DNA from: Ryuthela nishihirai | Lineage: Eukaryota; Arthropoda; Arachnida; Araneae; Heptathelidae | Direction: 5' to 3' | NCBI GenBank assembly: GCA_038380435.1 | Contig: JAWZYU010000034.1 | Location: 38,006,901-38,070,900, forward strand | Length of the DNA: 64,000 nucleotides | Shown here: positions 11,091 to 22,251 of the stretch, in pieces | How the letters are laid out: every line of letters begins with the position of its first letter | Position numbering within the stretch: position 1 is the stretch's first letter | Position numbers and translations under genes: made by a program | Notes under the pieces: model-generated | Seen by the model: the letters and a program-made list of their open reading frames with translations, nothing else | The model's database searches: none | What the model was told of the DNA's origin: nothing

Positions 11091-11462
11091 GGGGTGGCTC
11101 AGTCGGTATCGCGCCAGGCTCATAATATGCAGTTCCCAGGTTCGAGTTCCAGCTGGGTCAGTATCGAGATTTATCTCCGCAAAACTCCCCGCCCTGCCAA
11201 CGGCCAGTAGCGGACACCGATGGGCTTGGAAAAGCCGCTATCCATCGGATGGGACGTTAAACCATGGCTCTGTTGTGGGAGGGCCATACCGGTGCACGTT
11301 AAAGTACACACTGGATAGCTTTGATAAAGGCTACCATTTGTCTCCCAACAGTTGTTCCAGTGGGTCCCCTCCCTCAATTTTCTCTGAGCCTTTGAGGTCC
11401 TTGTGACTGGTCATTTAGCCCATGGTGTACAAAACAGTGCCGCTCAGAGGTAAAACAACCCA
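11091..11462 (+). repeat. SINE with CAT in the anticodon-like position
   Basis: Complete plus-strand SINE ending in CAACCCAACC. Its head reads CCAGGCTCATAATATGCAG, where most copies read GCTCGTAATCTG. The ancestral-looking CAT agrees with derivation of the head from an elongator tRNA-Met. Confidence 0.85.
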
Positions 11463-12192
11463 ACCTATCAGCACGTACTCTACCAACGCCAATAACGGCC
11501 AACCTAAAGTCGGCTATTGGCGCGTACTTTTCCTATGCTGATAGCGGCCAACTCACGTCGGCTATTGACTTGTACTTATACTTATCTAATGTAGATTAGT
11601 ATGTCGAAAGCCGGAGACTTTATTAACACATCATTGTAGAGAATAAATCTGTAAAAACCCTAACTAAGAAACTAAGTTTAAGTAAAAGATTAGGCTAAAC
11701 TAGCTACTCTTCCTGCCAAAGGTTCCACTAGGATTTTCACCCAGTCTTGCCTAAGGCTAATAGGAAATTTAAGAAAATGTTAGCTAATTATTAGTACTTG
11801 AAGTAATCCAGGGGCGATGCGAAAACACGTCACGACCGTTCGAAGACAGAACTCCAAGTCCTCTTCCTTCAAGACTTAATATTTAAATATATGCCAGTTT
11901 TAAAAATAATTTATTTCTAAAAATTCGACTGGTAGTTAGTTATTTATAAAAAAATTAAATATTTAATTTTAAATATTTGGGAATTTTAAAATAAAATTCT
12001 AATGAGTAAATTACATTATTGTAGTCAGTTTTAAATTAAGAAAACGTTTACTTAAATTTTCAACGAATTAAATTACTTATATTTTTATGCGTAATTAATA
12101 TATCTCCTTTCCCTCAAAGCTGTCCGGGCCTATGTAATATAATATCAAAGTGGCCTTGGGGGAGCACGGCCTCTTAGCTCTCTACCCCCATT
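11463..12192. repeat. Short palindromes and AT-rich dispersed repeat
   Basis: At 11480-11580 two related segments each pair a CCAATA or TGATAGCGGCCAA half with a GTCGGCTATTG half, a tandem pair of imperfect palindromes. From about 11918 an AT-rich stretch starting AAAAATTCGACTGGTAG and ending near CTGTCCGGGCC resembles 45585-45840, 41045-41236 and 56430-56545. No gene is seen. Confidence 0.5.
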
Positions 12193-12205
12193 TCCGGCCC
12201 TGGTT

Positions 12206-12590
12206 GGGGCGGGGGTGGCTCAGTCGGTAGCGCGCGAGGCTCGTATTCTGTAGTTCCCAGGTTCGAGTCCCAGCTGGGTCAGCGTTGAGATTTGTCTCCG
12301 CAAAATTCCCCGCCCTGCCCACGGTCAATAGGGGACACCGATGAGCTTGGAAAGGCCGCCATCCGTCGGATGAGACGTTAAGCCGTGGCCCCGTGTGCGG
12401 GAGAGCCATACCCTGTGCACGTTAAAGAACACGCTGGATGGCCTTGACGGGAGGCTACCATCTGTCTCCCAACAGCTGTTCCAGTGGGTCCCCTCCCCCA
12501 ACCTTCTTTGAGCCTTCGGGGTCCATGTGACCTGGCCATTTAGCCCATGGTGCGCAAAAAAAGTGCCGCTCAGAGGTAAAAAAACCCAAA
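12206..12590 (+). repeat. SINE, full length
   Basis: The head, body, module and tail are complete. The 13-bp target duplication TCCGGCC(C/A)TGGTT lies at 12193-12205 and 12591-12603, with one mismatch. Confidence 0.92.
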
Positions 12591-12866
12591 TCCGGCCATG
12601 GTTACACGAATAAATAGCCTTTATTAAAGATATTAAAAAATTGAGTGATAAAGTGTGATGGGAAAGTTAGAAGCCCTTCAACATTGGGCTTCCTGCTCTC
12701 CCAAATAAAAAACGGTATGTAGCATGTAGCATAATTATGATTTTTCGAAGTACCAGGATAAAAGATCCCAACATCTTCTCCATCTGAGGATATTCAATAA
12801 ATGGCATGAGTCTCAAAAGACAACACAAAAATCACCAAAAGGTGAGCCCCAAGGGGCAGGAAAACA

Positions 12867-13145
12867 ATGATAAATATGGTAGATCAGGGTACTAGACCAT
12901 AAAGTGTTCCTGATCGAAAACCAATGGTCTAGCCCTCTTGAATCTGCTCATAGGATCATGATCATACTTTAAAATGTTAGTAATGAAATCGTGAGGATCC
13001 GTGTCCACAGCTTCTAAGAATTTCTTAGAGATCTGCTTTATATGGGTGTAAATATGGTGGGCGCGTAAATCCCCATGCATTTGTCTGTTGATCACAAACC
13101 ATGGGGCATTTACGGGTCTGTCTCAAGATTTTATTTTGATACATT
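12867..13145 (-). mobile_element. Jockey-like LINE, 3' end of reverse transcriptase ORF
   Basis: Minus-strand reading gives the conserved end of Jockey-type ORF2: QNKILR, then, after a frameshift, INRQMHGDLRAHHI and DPHDFITNILKYDHDP, the region just after the reverse transcriptase domain. The 12604-12866 sequence, read downstream on this strand, is probably its 3' UTR. It is truncated upstream and dead. Confidence 0.7.
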
Positions 13146-13472
13146 TGGAATTTAAGTACAAAACGGCTTTTGACTTGAGAAATAAATATAATTAATGTAA
13201 AGTTTTATAACTGGTAGTTTTTTCTGTTAAAAATTCCAGTTATCATAACACTTTAAATACTGAAAAAATATTACTGAAATCAAAAGGAGATAAGACTTGA
13301 TTTAAGCCATTAATCAATCTTTAGTCTCATTGACATAAAACATTTTCTTTAAGATATTGCATTTGTAACTTCCCTTTGGAATAACATGGAAAAAAAAATC
13401 TCAAATTTCTGTCAAACATAGTCCAGCAGAAAACTTTGGAAGCATCATTCAAAAGCAAAGTAGATTGTATCG

Positions 13473-14019
13473 GATTGTTTTACCTCTGAGCGGCACTTTT
13501 TTTGCACACCATGGGCTAAATGGCCAGGTCACATGGACCCCGAAGGCTCAGAGAAGGGTGGGGGAGGGGACCCACTGGAACAGCTGTTGGGAGACAGATG
13601 GTAGCCTCCCGTCAAGGCCATCCAGCGTGTTCTTTAACGTTGGGTTGTTTTACCTCTGAGCGGCACTTTTTTTGCACACCATGGGCTAAATGGCCAGGTC
13701 ACAAGGATCCCGAAGGCTCAGAGAAGATTGGGGGAGGGGACCCACTGGAACAGCTGTTGGGAGACAGATGGTAGCCTCCCGTCAAGGCCATCCAGCGTGT
13801 TCTTTAACGTGCACAGGGTATGGCTCTCCCGCACACGGGGCCACGGCTTAACGTCCCATCCGACGGACGGCGGCCTTTTCAAGGCCATCGGTGTCCCCTA
13901 CTGACCGTGGGCAGGGAAATTTTGCGGAGATAAATCTCAACGCTGACCCAGCTGGGACTTGAACCTGGGAACTACAGATTACGAGCCTGGCACGCTACCG
14001 ACTGAGCCACCCCTGCCCC
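13473..14019 (-). repeat. SINE with two tandem 3' modules
   Basis: Two 3' modules with the standard 169-bp junction (TTTAACGTTGGGTTG) precede a full body and head. An AGCAAA(G/A)TAG repeat lies close to both ends but is not exactly adjacent, so the target duplication is unproven. Confidence 0.88.
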
Positions 14020-14029
14020 AGCAAAATAG

Positions 14030-14536
14030 AAGGAAGGTTAGATGTGTAAGTGGTTCCTTTTGACCCGGGTCCGGATTTTTTTTAAACGAAGACAAATGCT
14101 TCGCATCATCTTCGAGATCGTATCATTCACTTCCTCTGTTTGAACGGCTGCGCATGAGCAGTGGAGGATGGTGACCCCTTTGACCTTTGGGGACTTGATT
14201 GGAAGTTGAGACGGACTATTTACCATGACAACGGTCATTATTAGAGGTCATCAGTTCACTGTATGGAGCATTGATGAAGAAGACGAACGAGATGCGACAT
14301 GTAACCATGGAAACTCAAAGGAAGAGTCTGCTCCTTTTGTTAGTTTGTATTTGTTTGTTTTGCAATGAAGGTTAATTATATGCGTTGCTATAAAAATGCT
14401 TATGACTGACAATGCTACTAACATAATATTTAATTGACATGCAATCTTAGTCCTGTGGGTTCCAAGGTGTGACGAATGCGGACACGTATACACATCTAAA
14501 AGTGTTCTGTATATTAAAATTGTATTGAATTGAGCG
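14030..14536. other. Unassigned stretch
   Basis: Two minus-strand frames of 66 and 104 codons lie here but show no recognisable motif, splice context or coding-like composition. Nothing else is recognised. Confidence 0.4.
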
Positions 14537-14538
14537 TA

Positions 14539-15094
14539 CAGTCGCTCAAAAATGTATCCAAACACTACGGTTGATTACAGAATTCAGGAAAAATATCTGC
14601 AGCGTTAACTGGAGCGTGTACAGCAACTGTACACGCTCCAGTTACCGTTCACAGCAAACTGGAGCGTGTGCAGTTACTGCACACGCTCCAGTTTGCCGTG
14701 AACGGTAACTGCACACGCTCAATATTTCCGTGAGTGAGCCCACACGATCTAGTATCAAAATAATATGACCACCTACAGTCGCTCAAAAAAGTATCCGAAC
14801 ACTATGGTTGATTACAGAATTCAGAAAAAATGTCTGGCAACGATTTTTTTTCAGAAATTAGTGATCTGGCAACCTTCGTGTCACGTGACACGAAGGTTGC
14901 CAGATCACTAATTTCTAAAAAAAATAGTTGCCAGATATTTTTTCTGAATTCTGTAATCAACCATAGTGTTTGGATACTTTTTTGAGCGACTGTACACGAA
15001 GGTTGCCAGATCAATATTTCTAAAAAAATCGTTGCCAGATTTTTTCTGAATTCTGAAATCAGCTGTAGTGTTTCGATATTTTTTTGAGCGACTG
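14539..15094. mobile_element. Composite palindromic MITE, Tc1/mariner type
   Basis: TA dinucleotides flank inverted termini CAGTCGCTCAAAAA and TTTTTGAGCGACTG. The left part carries the extra multi-hairpin cassette (paired GGAGCGTG/CACGCTCC and CCGTTCACAGC/GTGAACGG segments). A standard full-length palindrome with centre CACGTGACACGAAGGTTGCC follows, then a third partial arm. The TA target and terminal pairing fit a non-autonomous Tc1/mariner-superfamily element. No transposase is encoded. Confidence 0.85.
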
Positions 15095-15214
15095 TACGTT
15101 CAGGCCTAATGGTTGGGCCAGATTCACCCGATTGTTAATATATAACAGAGGTAAGATAATTGCAATGCATATAGCAGACAATCTAGTTTACAATAAAAGA
15201 AGGTTTTGGGGAGG

Positions 15215-15598
15215 GCTGTTCGGGCTGTTCCACCTCTGAGCGGCACTTTTTTGCACACCATGGGCTAAATGGCCAGGTCACATGGACCCCGAGGGCCCAA
15301 TGAAGGCTGGGGGAGGGGACCCACTGGAACAGCTGTTGGGAGACAGATGGTAGCCTCCCGTCAAGGCCATGCAGCGTGTTCTTTAACGTGCACAGGGTAT
15401 GGCTCTCCTGCACACGGGGCCACGGCTTTACGTCCCATCCGACGGACGGCGTCCTTTCCAAGCCCATCGGTGTCCCCTACTGACCGTGGGCAGGGAATTT
15501 TTGCGGAGATAAATCTCAACGCTGACCCAGCTGGGACTCGAACCTAGGAACTACAGATTACGAGCCTGGCGCACTACCGACTGAGCCACCCCCGCCCC
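15215..15598 (-). repeat. SINE, full length
   Basis: Flanked by a perfect 12-bp duplication GTTTTGGGGAGG (15203-15214 and 15599-15610). The tail has decayed from GGGTTGGGTTG to GGGCTGTTCGGGCTG. Confidence 0.92.
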
Positions 15599-15610
15599 GT
15601 TTTGGGGAGG

Positions 15611-16504
15611 AAATATTAGCATTGAAATACTGATTGTTCGCATACTCTATATAAAACAAAAAATTAAGACATTGGAAAATAAACTGAAAACCAAAATTGT
15701 GGACTCAAAAAAAAAAACGTAAAAAAAAACTTTTATTTTTAAATACCAGAAAATTGTTTACGTAAATTAAATCCAAAATTAAAAAAAAGGCTCCTTTGTT
15801 GCTTGTTTTGACGTGAGGTTTAACGCAGGAATCAAATTGTGACGTCATTCATTCTCCTTGGTGACGTAGCAGCGCCATTTCGTATCCTGTGACGCTTTCA
15901 TTAAATTTGATTTTTTGAAATTTAAACTTTTTTAATGATGAGCAGAGGATTTCAGTCAACTCGGCCGTGACCTTCGGGTCATGAACTCTGTCCGCTTTGT
16001 CCGAATGCATGTGATTTGTCCTGGATTTGGTCACGTGAGTTGAAAACAAGTTATAAATAATATTATGTTATAAACGAATTTATACTTAAAATGATTTATA
16101 TTCATTATATCCATTTAGTAGACGAAACGTTACCTTAAACATTAGCTTCATTTTGATAATTGCCATCTTTCGATTGCAAAAGACTATTTTAATAATTCAT
16201 AATTCTCTGCATTATTGTTTGAACCGTCAAATGAAATATGCCACAAGAGGGCGTTCTTTAAAAATAAATATAGCGGTAACTTTTCAAACGCGTAAATATT
16301 TCGCATAGTGTATTATTAAATTTTTTACTTATTTCCTAATAATACTTTTAAATTCAATAATCAGTGACATGTAAGTGAATAAAGAAAATATAATATAATA
16401 ATGGTTTGATAACTGGCTATTTTTTATGTGAAATTAAGAATTAGTTAGATGTGAGCCCCTGGAAGTTTTTTCCCTCCTACTGCTAGAGCCATAAAATTGA
16501 ATTT
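15611..16504. other. Unassigned AT-rich stretch
   Basis: The minus-strand frame 15849-16049 (66 codons) has no recognisable motif, though its base composition is less AT-rich than its surroundings. No acceptor or donor pair makes it a convincing exon. Nothing else is seen. Confidence 0.4.
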
Positions 16505-16510
16505 CGAACA

Positions 16511-17236
16511 AGAGGTGGCTCAGTCGGTAGCGCGCCAGGCTCGTAATCTGCAGTTCCCAGGTTCGAGTCCCAGCTGGGTCAGCGTTGAGATTTATCTCCG
16601 CAAAATTCCCCGCCCTGCCCACGGTCAGTAGGGGACACCGATGGGCTTGGAAAGGCCGCCGTCCGTCGGATGGGACGTTAAGCCGTGGCCCCGTGTGCGG
16701 GAGAGCCACACACTGTGCACGTTAAAGAACACGCTGGATGGCCTTGACGGGAGGCTACCATCTGTCTCCCAACAGCTTGTTCCAGTGGGTCCCCTCCCAC
16801 AACCTTTTCTGAGCCTTCGGGGTGCATGTGACCTGGCCATTTAGCCCATGGTGTGCAAAAAAGTGCCGCTCAGAGGTAAAACAACCCAACGTTAAAGAAC
16901 ACGCTGGATGGCCTTGACGGGAGGCTACCATCTGTCTCCCAGCAGCTTGTTCCAGTGGGTCCCCTCCCACAACCTTCTCTGAGCCTTCGGGGTCCATGTA
17001 ACCTGGCCATTTAGCCCATGGTGTGCAAAAAAAGTGCCGCTAAGAGGTAAAACCACCCAACGTTAAAGAACACGCTGGATGGCCTTGACGGGAGGCTCCC
17101 ATCTGTCTCCCAACAGCTTGTTCCAGTGGGTCCCCTCCCCCAACCTTCTCTGAGCCTTCGGGGTCCATGTAACCTGGCCATTTAGCCCATGGTGTGCAAA
17201 AAAGTGCCGCTCAGAGGTAAAACAACCCAACCCAAC
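16511..17236 (+). repeat. SINE with three tandem 3' modules
   Basis: One head and body are followed by three 3' modules joined by CAACCCAACGTTAAAGAAC. Units share the private CAGCTTGTTCC insertion of one T, so they descend from one module of this copy. This shows amplification after this lineage had diverged. Confidence 0.9.
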
Positions 17237-17602
17237 TAGAGGGCGTCCATTATGCTTCTGCCAGCAATCACTTCTTGCCCCTTAGATATTCATGGATACA
17301 TCTTGTAGATAATATGCCAGATGTTCTACCGCTAAGTTAGACAAGACCATATAAGTAAAGATCTTTTTTCTATTTACCGAATTCTGAGCTTCCTCACAGA
17401 TTCCCCCTTTATAACGAATTACACTAACAACCTCCTGTAAAATTTTCCAAGGAAAAAATTCATAATAATATTTCTTTTACTAATAATCATCTTCTCCGAT
17501 CAATCTCTATGTAAACTATGTATTTATAAGAAAATATTTCTATTTTACATTTTAAATAATAATGAAAATTTATTCGATTCAAAAGTAACTATAACACATA
17601 TA
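17237..17602. other. Spacer with a tRNA-like remnant
   Basis: On the minus strand near 17279-17338 the sequence TTAGCGGTAGAACATCTGGC, with a stem ATCTAC/GTAGAT, resembles a decayed tRNA. It is also similar to the tRNA-like palindrome near 45290. The rest is AT-rich without a gene. Confidence 0.35.
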
Positions 17603-17648
17603 TAGGGTGTCCCTGAATTTATGGACCAAACGTGAGGGGATGGTAGTA

Positions 17649-18112
17649 CAGTCGCTCAAAAAAGTATCAGAACGCTATGGTTGATTACAGAATTCAGAAA
17701 AAATATCTGGCAACGATTTTTTTTAGAAATTAGTGATCTAGCAGCTTTCGTGTACTGTACACGAAGGTTGCTAGATCACTACTTTCTAAAAAAATCGTTG
17801 CCAGATATTTTTCCTGAATTCTGTAATCAATCATAGTGTTCGGATATTTTTTGAGCGATTGTACAGTCGCTCAAAAAAGTATCCGAACACTATGGTTGAT
17901 TACAGAATTCAGAAAAAATATCTGGCAACGATTTTTTTAAAAATTAGTGATCTGGCAACCTTCGTGTCACGTGACACGAAGGTTGCCAGATTGACTTCGT
18001 GTCACGTGACACGAAGGTTGCCAGATCACTAATTTCCAAAAAAATCGTTGCCAGATATTTTTTCTGAATTCTGTAATCAACCATAGTGTTCGGATATTTT
18101 TTTGAGCGACTG
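17649..18112. mobile_element. Two palindromic MITEs back to back
   Basis: Full palindromes at 17649-17861 (213 bp) and 17864-18112 share one TA between them. Both have CAGTCGCTCAAAAAAGTATC ends and a central CACGAAGGTTGCC arm. The second contains an extra copy of the central CACGTGACACGAAGG segment near 17994-18020. Confidence 0.88.
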
Positions 18113-18235
18113 TACACACCGAATCCACCAATATTCGTCATAGAATATGCGGCCGCAAACGCAGTGAGGAGTCAGAAATGAAGGACAGACACAGAGGTTT
18201 CCAGAGTGACATTTATTGGAGATCATTACAGTAAA

Positions 18236-18399
18236 TGCTCAAACGTCCGTTCACCAATGTTGACACAGGCGGCACAACGGCGGAGTAATGATCGGCGTAC
18301 TTGCTCGTAAACACCGGGCTTGTTGCGCACATCGGCGGCTGCGACGGACAGTCGGGCTACCAGATCCTCCGCGGACTCCTCTGCGCCCTCTACCGGCAC
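18236..18399 (-). pseudogene. Transposase C-terminal remnant
   Basis: Minus-strand reading gives EDLVARLSVAAADVRNKPGV followed by a C-x2-C pair (RRCAACV) and ends FEHLL-stop at 18236-18238. This arrangement (alanine-rich helix, valine/proline turn, RRC..C, F-E-H/Q-x-L end) is what I remember of the C-terminus of a widespread arthropod DNA-transposon protein. I cannot name the family with certainty. The rest of the gene is missing, so it is a dead remnant inside the GGGTGTC element. Confidence 0.55.
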
Positions 18400-18775
18400 C
18401 GGGCTGCGTTTGCGGCCGCATATTTTATGACGAATATTGGTGGGTTCCGGTGTGTATTACCATCCACTCACGTTTGGGCCATGAATTCAGTGACACCCTG
18501 TATATGTTTTTTAATATAAACTACCAGAACTTTATTAATCTAGTTATTTTTTTAAATATATGAAATGTCCATTTGTAACTTATATCTTAGGATATTAAGA
18601 AGTTTAAAATTGACCTCATTTTAATCAAATGTACAACTTATAACTCGGGAACTATAGGAACGTTTAGTATGTGAAAGTTCTCTGCATTTTATGTATTATT
18701 CGTTTATATTTGTTATTATTGGTAAGATAAGAGAAATTTGCCCGATACTGTTTTTTACCTATTATTTTTTTACAG

Positions 18776-18836
18776 AGTCTTTCATTATCAAAAGTAGGTG
18801 ATACCAACCATTGGTAGAACCACCAACCAGTGGGGA
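18776..18836 (+). promoter_or_regulatory. 5' UTR part of gene P exon
   Basis: A good acceptor, TATTATTTTTTTACAG, ends at 18775. An in-frame TAG at 18795-18797 lies just upstream of the first ATG (18837), so translation cannot start earlier in this exon. A first non-coding exon and the promoter must lie upstream and were not identified. Confidence 0.6.
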
Positions 18837-20012
18837 ATGAAATCAGAAACCAAATCAACAGATAAGAGAGATCAACATCGAAGCCAAGGCGAAGAAGATG
18901 TTGTCTCCAGTGGTATCCAAGAAAATGCAGATTTTAAGATCGACACCAATAATAAGGTGAAGATCACTGAGGATATTGTGAAGGACCCCAGAGGTCTCCA
19001 AAATGATGATACCAACTCCAAGGAGGCGGTGTTTCCGCAGTCGGGATGTATCATCAATCATCAGTACGATCTTCATGAGAAGGATGAGACCTCAAAAAAT
19101 TTAAAGGAAGAGCAGGATTTCTTCCAGACACAAATGAAAGACAGCGGCTCCCATGTTGGAGAGTCAATCACAATGTACGATTGTCCGGATAGATCCGGTG
19201 AAAATGAGAGCTTTAGTTTTAATTTTGAGGATCATGTCGTAGCTTACAGAGGAAGCAATAAAGTGGATTGGGATAAATGTAAATTTGGGTTCTTTATGAG
19301 TTACGACAGCGGGGAGTCTGACAGAAAGTTTTCCCCTTGCATGGATATGACATGCACGCCAAAAATAAGTAGAGAGGTGGTTTCTGGAGGTTACGAAAAT
19401 CACTGGGCAAGTGATGTGAATGATCAGTTAAATCTTGTTATCGTTGAGATGGAGAATCTGAAAAATATCTGCTGTCTTGAAGTAGGTACGGAGATTATTT
19501 GCTCTGCGCAGAGTAGTAGCTCAGAGATGCAGGAAGCATCCTCATCAGTGATAAAGAGTGAGATGTTGAGGCGTATCGCCGATGTTAATAGGATGGTTAC
19601 TGATGTACAACATCAGATGGCATCGAGAGAAGCCATTTCAGCTCCAGATGAAGTCGCTGCGTTTCTCCGGGTGCTCGAATTGCAAACTTCCATCGAAAGT
19701 TTGGCAAGTAATGGAATGAAGATGCACATGGAGTTACAAGGATTGAAAACGTGGATGGTGAATTGCCAGAAGGAGTGCAATCTGGCTCGAAATCACGTGA
19801 GCGGAAGTAAACTGGCCATGGAAGCCCTCATCCAGCAGTTCGTGGATGAGAAGAGACCTTACACGGAAAAGTTACAGGAGATAGAGGAACTTAAGAACTG
19901 CATTAGAGAAAAACAGATCAAGATTAGGGAACTGGAAATGAAACTTGCGATGTCCGGAGAAACATTCAAAGGACTTTTACAGAGCAATAATAACAAGGAT
20001 AAGGAACTTGAG
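18837..20012 (+). CDS. Gene P, coding exon 1: acidic N-terminus and coiled coil
   Basis: This 392-codon exon starts at the first ATG after an in-frame stop and ends at a GAG|GTGAGG donor, phase 0. Residues 1 to about 270 are hydrophilic, rich in Asp, Glu, Ser and Lys, and of low complexity with no recognised domain. Residues from about 275 to 392 form heptad-like coiled coil, ending EMKLAMSGETFKGLLQSNNN then KDKELE. The segment MELQGLKTWMVNCQKECNLA aligns with DELHGLKSLMDKSDEETNLA in gene M exon 1, which establishes paralogy. The protein has no signal peptide or membrane segment, so an intracellular structural or scaffold role is inferred. I do not recognise the family. Confidence 0.85.
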
Positions 20013-20529
20013 GTGAGGTTGAGAAAAGTTATTTATTTTTTCTTTATTGTTGGGCAAAAGAGGAAACAAATTAGTTTTAAAAACAATTGTATTTTCTTTT
20101 ATTATAAAATTTAGTGGAAGCTTTTGTGGTAATGCAAAATAAATTCCGAAATATAAATGAGTAAAATTTTAATTTCATATATTAATATTGAAATAATAAT
20201 ATTCAATCAGATTATAATATTAATGTCTAATATGAATATAACAATGATATTTAATTAAAATATAATATTAATATTTAAATGAAATGTGATATTAATATTT
20301 AATTAGAATGCGATATTGATATTTAATTAGAATGTGATCTTAATGTTAACATTTAATTTAGAATATAATATTAATTTCAATATTAATGTTTAATTAGAAA
20401 ATTAAAACCAGAATTGCAAGTTTGGAAGTGTCTGATAAACACAATAAAGGGTATGAAAAAAAATTAACAATGCAATTTTAAACAATTAAGAATTCAAAAA
20501 AGCTTTTGCAGAAAACAATAAATTTTATT

Positions 20530-20598
20530 GATGAGTGAGACTCAAATTCGTGTCTCCACTAATTTTCCAAGTGTTCTAAACCACTAAACTATCATCGG
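20530..20598 (-). pseudogene. Decayed tRNA-like sequence
   Basis: The minus strand reads GATGATAGTTTAGTGGTTTAG, with an A-box-like TAGTTTAGTGG, then a weak B box GAATTTGAGTC. Its ends can pair GATGA with TCATC. B-box decay argues against a working tRNA. Confidence 0.3.
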
Positions 20599-20619
20599 TT
20601 CGTTCACTTCTAGGCTTAA

Positions 20620-21090
20620 TTTCTCTCTTACGAAACGCTCCAGTTTAAACTTATCCTAAGAAACTCTCTAGGTTAAATTTCATTCTTACGAAACGCTCTA
20701 AATTAAATTTATCTTAAGAAACGCTCTAAATTAAATTTATCTTAAGAAACGCTCTATGTCAAAGTTTTCTCATAAGAAACATTCTAGGCTAAATTTTACT
20801 CATAAGAAACATTCTAGGCTAAATTTATATCCTAAGAAACGCTCTAGATTTAAATTCTTTCTTAAGAATTATTCTAGGTTTAATTTCTCTCTTAAGAAAC
20901 GCTCTAGATTAAATTTTTACCTTTAAAATCCTCTAGGTTAAATTTCTGCCTTAAAAACGCTCTAGGTTAAAATTCTCGCTTAAAAAATGCTCTAGGTTAA
21001 ATTTCTTTTTTAAGAAATGCTCCAGGTTAAATATCTATCTTGAAAATGATCTAGGTTAAACTTCTGTCTTAAGAAACACTCGAGGTAAAA
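20620..21090 (+). repeat. 30-bp degenerate minisatellite
   Basis: About 15 copies of a roughly 30-bp unit with the core TTAAGAAACGCTCTAGGTTA and a following AAATTTCT. Copies vary by 10-30 percent. Confidence 0.85.
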
Positions 21091-22092
21091 TCAAAATGCA
21101 AAGACAACAAACTACTTAAACTGTATTAAGAACCACAAACTCATAAAACAATAAACATCATTTAGACATTTTTTCCTTTCAAATTTCTACAATAAAGTTT
21201 AAGCTTTTTACTCAATATATTTTTAATTTCAACTATCGGAATTGTCTGAACTAAACCATTGGATATGATTAATAACTTAATAACAAAATTATGTGATGCT
21301 CTTAATTTAGATGAAAAATATATTTTGGAAATCAAAGCTTTGGTGGTGGCGCCATCTACACGAAGTTTTAAAATTTAATGAAATATTATTTTAGTTTCAT
21401 GAACAAAATATATGCCTTATGATTTTATTATCTACAATCTGTGGGAAAATATTCCCTAATCAGTTAAACTTCCCTGTTTTTTTTAATTAAGAAGGATAAT
21501 TTCAGTTGTCTCTTAAACAGTTTTCTTCTTTATTAGATAGTTTTAAACAGATATATTCTCATGCTACTATCTGTTACCAACTCAATGGTATTTAGTTAAA
21601 ATATCATTTAAAAAAAATTAGGTTTCGCATATGTTATATCTTATATACTAATATTGCTACTAGTAAGATTTCTTTTATTATAATTTTAAATAATTATGAT
21701 ATTTTAAGAACTATCCGTAACATGATTTAATGAACATTTATAAATACAATAATTTATTTATTTTACAATTTTATAGGAAAATATTATTAAAAATTTATTT
21801 CATATAAGAGGAAATTTTTCTTTTTTTTTTTAAATTAGAATGGTAACTATTGTTACATTATATTGAATGCTCAGCATTTTGATGGTGGCGCCATCTATAA
21901 GGAACGCTAGTCTTAAAAATTCTATTCTATATCGTGTAAAATTATTATTCTTTTTCCGGTAGTTAAATGTGTTTTTTGCTCTGCCATCAAATATTCATAG
22001 TTCTCTCTCCCCGCCCCCCCCCCCCCAAAAAAAAATATCATAATATCAGTTTGGAAAAAAGTAAAAGTAAAATGAAAATCGGATGTAACTAT

Positions 22093-22151
22093 CATCGCCT
22101 AACAGCCACATTTATGTCATTAATTGACATAAATGTTGCTGTTAGGCGATG
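22093..22151. repeat. 59-bp near-perfect hairpin
   Basis: Arms of 27 bp (22093-22119 and 22125-22151, starting CATCGCCTAACAGC) with one mismatch enclose a 5-base loop TTAAT. It lies in gene P intron 1. Size and pairing are compatible with a microRNA precursor, but the loop is short and a tiny foldback element is equally likely. Confidence 0.8.
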
Positions 22152-22251
22152 GCAAATCAGAGTAGGAAATATTCCTGGTAACCTTGCACGCCATCTGTTA
22201 TCATTTAATATAACTAATCGTTATGAAACTCTTTGGAATGTGGTGGTGGGG

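Larger units (their letters stand above)
17603..18500. mobile_element. GGGTGTC-ended DNA transposon remnant with about 100-bp inverted ends
   Basis: TA dinucleotides (17601-17602 and 18501-18502) flank inverted termini that read (T/C)AGGGTGTC(C/A)CTGAATT inward. Pairing continues through CAAACGTGAG, GGATGGTA, CACACCG and the GCGGCCGC block, about 100 bp at each end (17603-17648 plus 18113-18162, against 18404-18500). Two palindromic MITEs have inserted at a TA inside the left terminus. The interior holds only the C-terminus of a transposase. TA targets and terminal structure fit the Tc1/mariner/IS630 superfamily. Confidence 0.75.

Noticed and set aside
14251..14565. 104-codon minus-strand frame as a gene
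   Set aside because: It overlaps the start of a MITE and has no recognisable domain.
15849..16049. 66-codon minus-strand frame as a gene
   Set aside because: No motif, no splice partner and no supporting context; kept only as an unassigned stretch.
20013..20114. C-terminal extension of gene P exon 1 past 20012
   Set aside because: A consensus donor follows the codon at 20010-20012 and downstream residues are intron-type (FFFIV, KIs), while exon 2 joins in phase.
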